Assembly: GCA_017541565.1 (NCBI GenBank)
Contig: JAFXYU010000145.1
Span: forward strand, 1 to 17,764
DNA length: 17,764 bases
Reading direction: 5' to 3'
DNA from: a bacterium
Lineage (GTDB): Bacteria; Cyanobacteriota; Vampirovibrionia; Gastranaerophilales; Gastranaerophilaceae
The notes under the pieces were generated by a model. The model ran no database searches. It had not been told where the DNA came from and saw only the letters and a list, made by a program, of their open reading frames with translations. This document shows, one piece after another, positions 14,526-17,764 of this stretch. The translations under genes and the position numbers were made by a program. How positions within the stretch are numbered: the stretch's first letter is position 1; every line of letters starts with the position of its first letter.

Positions 14526-16358
14526 TTAATTTCCTCCCGTAAATTTTGCGCAGATGAAGACGTATCCGACAGTTACTATTATTAAAGTTGTTGTTATAAG
14601 AATCATGGCATACCCATTATATGCCTGAACATTTCCTTTTTGTAATACGGAATCTTTTTTAGAAACGGATTTAAACCAATTTGTGAGCCTTAAAACCGAT
14701 TTATCCATTATGCCGACTTCCATAAAACCTGCTATTTTGACTAAAATATTAAAGGTTTTTGTTACTAATTTGTAATTACAGAAAATATTATGCTCAATTC
14801 TGTTTAAGAGAATTGCGAATAGTTCATAAAGTTTAGGTGTTAATTTATAACCGACAAATTCCGCTATTTTCGGAACTGTTTGGATTTTTGTTAAAAGGTT
14901 AAATTTATACAAAATTAAAACGGTAATAATGGCGATTATTGATGATATAAAAGGATAACAAAGTTTGTAATCCGGATTTCTCAAAACAATGTATAAAGCA
15001 ATATTCATTCCTAGTAGAATGAGGGCTGAGAATGTTTCTAATTTTTTTGTTTTTACAAATTCTGAGTTCTTGTGTATCAAACAGGCAAGTCTTGCGATGT
15101 AAAAAGCTGAAAAGAAAGTTGAAAACAGGAACACATATTTTAGTATTCGGTGAGTTAAACTGTAGTAAAAATAATCTTTTGCAGGGAATCCTGCAAATAT
15201 TATTCCGGCAAGACTTAATCCGCCCAAAACAAATATTAAAAACGTAAATTTTGAAGTTTTATCATCTTTAGGAAGACATAAAAACAGCATAGATTTAATA
15301 AAGGCGTGAGCAGCAAGCAGCATAATTGCAATTTTTATATTTCCAAGTCCTATTGCGGTGAAAACAAGTCCGAGATTAGCAGAAGTGGAATAAGCGAGAA
15401 TTTTTTTCGGATGAGTTTCTATGGACGCCAATATCGGACAGATAATGACTGTTATTATTCCGAACAACAGAATAAGTTTTAATAAAATCGAATGGAGCGA
15501 GTAAAACGGCATCATTCTAACTGTTAAATAAATTCCTGCCGTTACCATAGTTGCCGAATGCAATAACGCACTGACAGGTGTTTTTGCTTCCATAGCATCC
15601 TGTAGCCAAATGTGGAACGGGTATTGTGCGGATTTGACTACGGAGGACAATATAAACAAACCGCATATAATCAAGAATGCCGATGTAGAAGTGTATCCTG
15701 CAAGAAGTGTTGATATTGCATTGAAATCAGGAATTGATAAAGTTACGAAAGATAAATTGCCGGAATAATTGTATATTATGTAAGTTGTAAAAATAATTGC
15801 GGAAATTAATGCCGTATCGCCAATACGATTAACAAGAAAAACTTTTTTTGAAGCATCAGAGTTTTGTATTTTTGAATAGTCAAAGCCTATAAGGAGATAC
15901 GAAACAACTCCTATGAGTTCCCAAAAAACGTACATCTGATATAGATTTGGGCTGAACACAAGAGCGGCCATAGAAAAATTAAAGAAATTTAGCAAGGCAA
16001 AAAATCTGTATTTTTTTTCTTCGTTTTTCATGTATGAAACAGAAAATAATTGTATGCAGAAACTGATGCTGAACAAAAGAAATGCAAATATTAATGCCAA
16101 CTTATCTGCATAGATTCCGGCGGATAAAGAAAAATCTTTTATTCTTAAAAAAGGAATACTCCATTCAAAAGCATAATGAACATACTTTAGTCCGATAAGT
16201 GAAATTCCCGCTCCGTAAAGCGAACCCAAAATAGTCAGAGCGTATACAATAAATTTATTTACATAAACGCTGAAAAACCTTCCGCCCATAATTATCAGAA
16301 ATATCCAAAGCGGAATAAGAATTGCTAATAGTATGTTATCAATAATCAAGTTTTCCAT
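14526..16358 (-). CDS. nuoL: NADH-quinone oxidoreductase subunit L (NuoL)
   Basis: This is the distal antiporter-like proton-pumping subunit of complex I. It also supplies the long lateral helix that runs along the membrane arm. The 610 residues match E. coli (613). Glu147 ('YVFWELIGVVSYLLIGF') and Lys242 ('VVKSAQYPFHIWLQDAMEAK') are the conserved TM5 Glu and TM7 Lys. 'TPVSALLHSATMVTAGIYL' is the family signature. The lateral-helix part is somewhat divergent and contains basic stretches (about residues 470-580), followed by a final membrane helix before 'CAKFTGGN'. The ATG lies 5 nt after the nuoK stop with only a weak GGTGAT ribosome-binding site, so coupling to nuoK translation is likely. 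Confidence 0.97.
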   Translation of the reverse strand: MENLIIDNILLAILIPLWIFLIIMGGRFFSVYVNKFIVYALTILGSLYGAGISLIGLKYVHYAFEWSIPFLRIKDFSLSAGIYADKLALIFAFLLFSISFCIQLFSVSYMKNEEKKYRFFALLNFFNFSMAALVFSPNLYQMYVFWELIGVVSYLLIGFDYSKIQNSDASKKVFLVNRIGDTALISAIIFTTYIIYNYSGNLSFVTLSIPDFNAISTLLAGYTSTSAFLIICGLFILSSVVKSAQYPFHIWLQDAMEAKTPVSALLHSATMVTAGIYLTVRMMPFYSLHSILLKLILLFGIITVIICPILASIETHPKKILAYSTSANLGLVFTAIGLGNIKIAIMLLAAHAFIKSMLFLCLPKDDKTSKFTFLIFVLGGLSLAGIIFAGFPAKDYFYYSLTHRILKYVFLFSTFFSAFYIARLACLIHKNSEFVKTKKLETFSALILLGMNIALYIVLRNPDYKLCYPFISSIIAIITVLILYKFNLLTKIQTVPKIAEFVGYKLTPKLYELFAILLNRIEHNIFCNYKLVTKTFNILVKIAGFMEVGIMDKSVLRLTNWFKSVSKKDSVLQKGNVQAYNGYAMILITTTLIIVTVGYVFICAKFTGGN

Positions 16359-16363
16359 TTTTT

Positions 16364-16669
16364 CTATAAATCACCGTATTTTTCAATGTTATCAGATTTT
16401 TTCTTTTGAAACATCAGGTAAAACAGATATAGCGCAATTGCTAATTCCACCGCTCCGATTCCTGTGTAAAAAAGTGTAAAAATATATCCGTCAAATTTTA
16501 TACCGTCGCAAAATGTTGCAAAAGTTACGAAATTTATGTTTACGCCCAATAGCATAATTTCTATTGAGATAAGAACTTTTATAACGTTTTTAACCAAAAT
16601 GGTTCCGATTAATCCGGCAAGGAACATAAATAAACCTATGGACAAATAATGGTAAATAGTAATTTCCAT
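16364..16669 (-). CDS. nuoK: NADH-quinone oxidoreductase subunit K (NuoK)
   Basis: This is a small three-helix membrane subunit of complex I, related to MrpC, linking the quinone-site region to the antiporter subunits. Its 101 residues are the standard length (E. coli 100). Two buried glutamates important for proton transfer are present: Glu37 in 'ISIEIMLLGVNINFVTFA' and Glu75 in 'TGIGAVELAIALYLF', matching E. coli Glu36 and Glu72. GGGAG lies 6 nt before the ATG, inside the last codons of nuoJ, whose stop ends 1 nt upstream. Confidence 0.97.
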   Translation of the reverse strand: MEITIYHYLSIGLFMFLAGLIGTILVKNVIKVLISIEIMLLGVNINFVTFATFCDGIKFDGYIFTLFYTGIGAVELAIALYLFYLMFQKKKSDNIEKYGDL

Positions 16670-16670
16670 A

Positions 16671-17183
16671 TTATGCTCCCTTCTTTCTGAACAGTGTTAA
16701 TCCTGCAATTACAATTGTGAGCAGGAGTGACAAAAGTTCAAATGCCCAGACGTAATTTATAAATATTCCTGCTGCGAATGAAGAAATAACGTCATAAGGA
16801 TTTATCTGAGACAGTTCAACAAAATTGAACACTTTTGGAAGTTTTGAGATTGAAAATATTATTGTGTCTACAAAAATAAATGCAAAAATCATTCCAAAGA
16901 TTAAAGTTAAAAAACTTAGTTTTTCTATTTTTGTGCTGTCTTCGTTTTTTTGAGTAAACATTATGGAAAGACCGATTAGAACTGGAACGGCAAGTCCGTA
17001 CACCGCAGCCTGAATAATAGCATTGTATTCCGAACCGAGCATATAAAAGAAAATTGCACCGGAAAAGAAAACCATAATTGAGGCAAGAAGCGAATATATA
17101 ACATTTTTATTCATAAGTGTAATGAGTGTAAAAACCATTATCAAAAAAGATGCCGTATAGAAAATAATCGGATTATTAATCAC
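16671..17183 (-). CDS. nuoJ: NADH-quinone oxidoreductase subunit J (NuoJ)
   Basis: This is a membrane subunit of complex I in which a helix near the quinone cavity changes state during turnover. The 170 residues hold five hydrophobic helices, as expected (E. coli 184). The family stretch 'NAIIQAAVYGLAVPVLIGLSIMFT' corresponds to the conserved third helix. The start is a GTG at 17183, preceded by GAGGGGG (17195-17189) 5 nt upstream. It overlaps the end of nuoI by 8 nt, so nuoI ribosomes would be well placed to reinitiate. Confidence 0.95.
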   Translation of the reverse strand: MINNPIIFYTASFLIMVFTLITLMNKNVIYSLLASIMVFFSGAIFFYMLGSEYNAIIQAAVYGLAVPVLIGLSIMFTQKNEDSTKIEKLSFLTLIFGMIFAFIFVDTIIFSISKLPKVFNFVELSQINPYDVISSFAAGIFINYVWAFELLSLLLTIVIAGLTLFRKKGA

Positions 17184-17550
17184 GTTTGCCCCCTCGATAT
17201 TTCAATTTTAAATCACTCTTATCCTCACATGCAAGTTCGTATTCTTTGGATAATTTTATTGCGGAAACCGGACAATAATACATACAGTTGCCGCAGAAAA
17301 TACATTTTTCCAAATTAAATGTATACGAATTAACATTTCCGTTTTCGTTTTTTGTAAATTCAATTGCTCCTGCCGGACAAACTCTTTTACATATACCGCA
17401 TCCGATGCATCCGTCGGTATATGGCTTTCCTCTGAAAGTACTATTCATTCGGCGCTTCTTTTCCGGATATTCCAAAGTTACGCGTTTCTTGAATAAATGT
17501 TTAAATACAGTTAAATGTCCGTCAATAAGCGCCCAGAGTTCTTTTATCAT
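17176..17550 (-). CDS. nuoI: NADH-quinone oxidoreductase subunit I (NuoI), short form
   Basis: NuoI carries clusters N6a and N6b, passing electrons to the last cluster before quinone. Both 4Fe-4S motifs are intact: CIGCGICKRVCP and CIFCGNCMYYCP. The upstream 'FKHLFKKRVTLEYPEKKRR...FRG' segment is typical of the region that docks on NuoH. The ATG at 17550 is chosen over an in-frame start at 17622 because of the strong GGAGGT ribosome-binding site just before it and because nuoH still occupies the upstream bases. The nuoH TGA overlaps this ATG (ATGA). The resulting 124 residues are short compared with about 160-195 in most NuoI/NdhI. The protein ends soon after the second cluster and lacks the usual C-terminal tail. 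Confidence 0.93.
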   Translation of the reverse strand: MIKELWALIDGHLTVFKHLFKKRVTLEYPEKKRRMNSTFRGKPYTDGCIGCGICKRVCPAGAIEFTKNENGNVNSYTFNLEKCIFCGNCMYYCPVSAIKLSKEYELACEDKSDLKLKYRGGKRD

Positions 17551-17764
17551 AATATACCTCCGAGTTTGCAAATTACAACAATAAACAGGTTTAGTATTGA
17601 AAGCGGAAGCAGCCATACCCAAGAAAATTTTAATAAATCAAAAGATGCAAGTCTCGGTAAAGTTGCCCGTATCCAAATCATAAAGAATATTATTAATCCT
17701 GTTTTTAGGAATAACCATATAACTTGTTCAAAATAAACCAAAGTGTTTGCGAGTTTTGTACTTA
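17547..17764 (-). CDS. nuoH: NADH-quinone oxidoreductase subunit H (NuoH), C-terminal part, truncated by window edge
   Basis: NuoH forms most of the quinone chamber and anchors the peripheral arm. Only the last 71 residues are in the window, and the frame stays open to base 17764. The C-terminal signature 'WIRATLPRL' with 'FDLLKFSWVWLLPLSILNL' is diagnostic for NuoH/NdhA, with two terminal membrane helices. The TTG at 17741 is internal, not a start. The gene ends in ATGA, sharing four bases with the nuoI start. Confidence 0.93.
   Translation of the reverse strand, partial: STKLANTLVYFEQVIWLFLKTGLIIFFMIWIRATLPRLASFDLLKFSWVWLLPLSILNLFIVVICKLGGIL

Noticed and set aside
17551..17622. Longer NuoI starting at 17622
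   Set aside because: These bases encode the NuoH C-terminus in another frame, and the strong GGAGGT site directly before 17550 marks the ATG.
1..17764. tRNA, rRNA, riboswitch, insertion sequence, prophage or defence genes
   Set aside because: I looked for tRNA-like cloverleafs, conserved RNA leaders, transposase motifs and terminal repeats and saw none. Coding density is high and all large frames are accounted for.

Overview
The window is about 17.8 kb of AT-rich, gene-dense bacterial DNA. It most resembles a non-photosynthetic relative of the Cyanobacteria, class Vampirovibrionia (Melainabacteria), probably order Gastranaerophilales. This is an inference. It rests on a MinC-MinD-MinE operon of Gram-negative/cyanobacterial type, and on large uncharacterised membrane proteins with an N-terminal 'N/KPxFKG' motif and a 'PRT...GxExxRRE' motif that I associate with that lineage. 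No 16S, ribosomal protein or other phylogenetic marker except LepA is present, so placement is moderate.

Layout. (1) Bases 1-1329 (+): the 3' end of a large repeat-containing protein with a C-terminal coiled coil, closed by a strong bidirectional hairpin terminator. (2) Bases 1387-3792 (-): a tightly coupled minC-minD-minE operon for division-site placement. MinC carries an acidic linker and MinE an acidic tail. (3) Bases 3923-6385 (+): divergently transcribed lepA (EF4) and, directly behind it, a PgeF/YfiH laccase-domain gene. lepA appears to lack a leader. (4) Bases 6382-9712 (-): two tandem genes of one uncharacterised membrane-protein family. The upstream copy is intact (553 codons). The downstream copy is broken by a -1 frameshift near 7140 into two reading frames that together would also give 553 residues. 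(5) Bases 9713-10070: an approximately 358-bp, extremely AT-rich divergent intergenic region. (6) Bases 10071-11585 (+): a protein of unknown function with an outer-membrane beta-barrel-like C-terminus but no visible signal peptide. (7) Bases 11586-17764 (-): the distal part of a complex I operon, nuoH(partial)-I-J-K-L-M-N, with genes 0-5 nt apart or overlapping.

How the genes work together. MinC, MinD and MinE form the oscillator that restricts FtsZ assembly to midcell. NuoH to NuoN form the proton-pumping membrane arm of NADH dehydrogenase, with NuoI the iron-sulfur subunit joining it to the peripheral arm. The lepA-pgeF pair is a housekeeping unit. The paralogous membrane proteins and the beta-barrel-like protein are lineage-specific and of unknown function. 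I saw no tRNA, rRNA, CRISPR array, insertion sequence or phage gene. The best candidates for new biology are the tandem 553-residue membrane-protein family with its frameshifted copy, the acidic extensions on MinC and MinE, and the barrel-like protein without an export signal.
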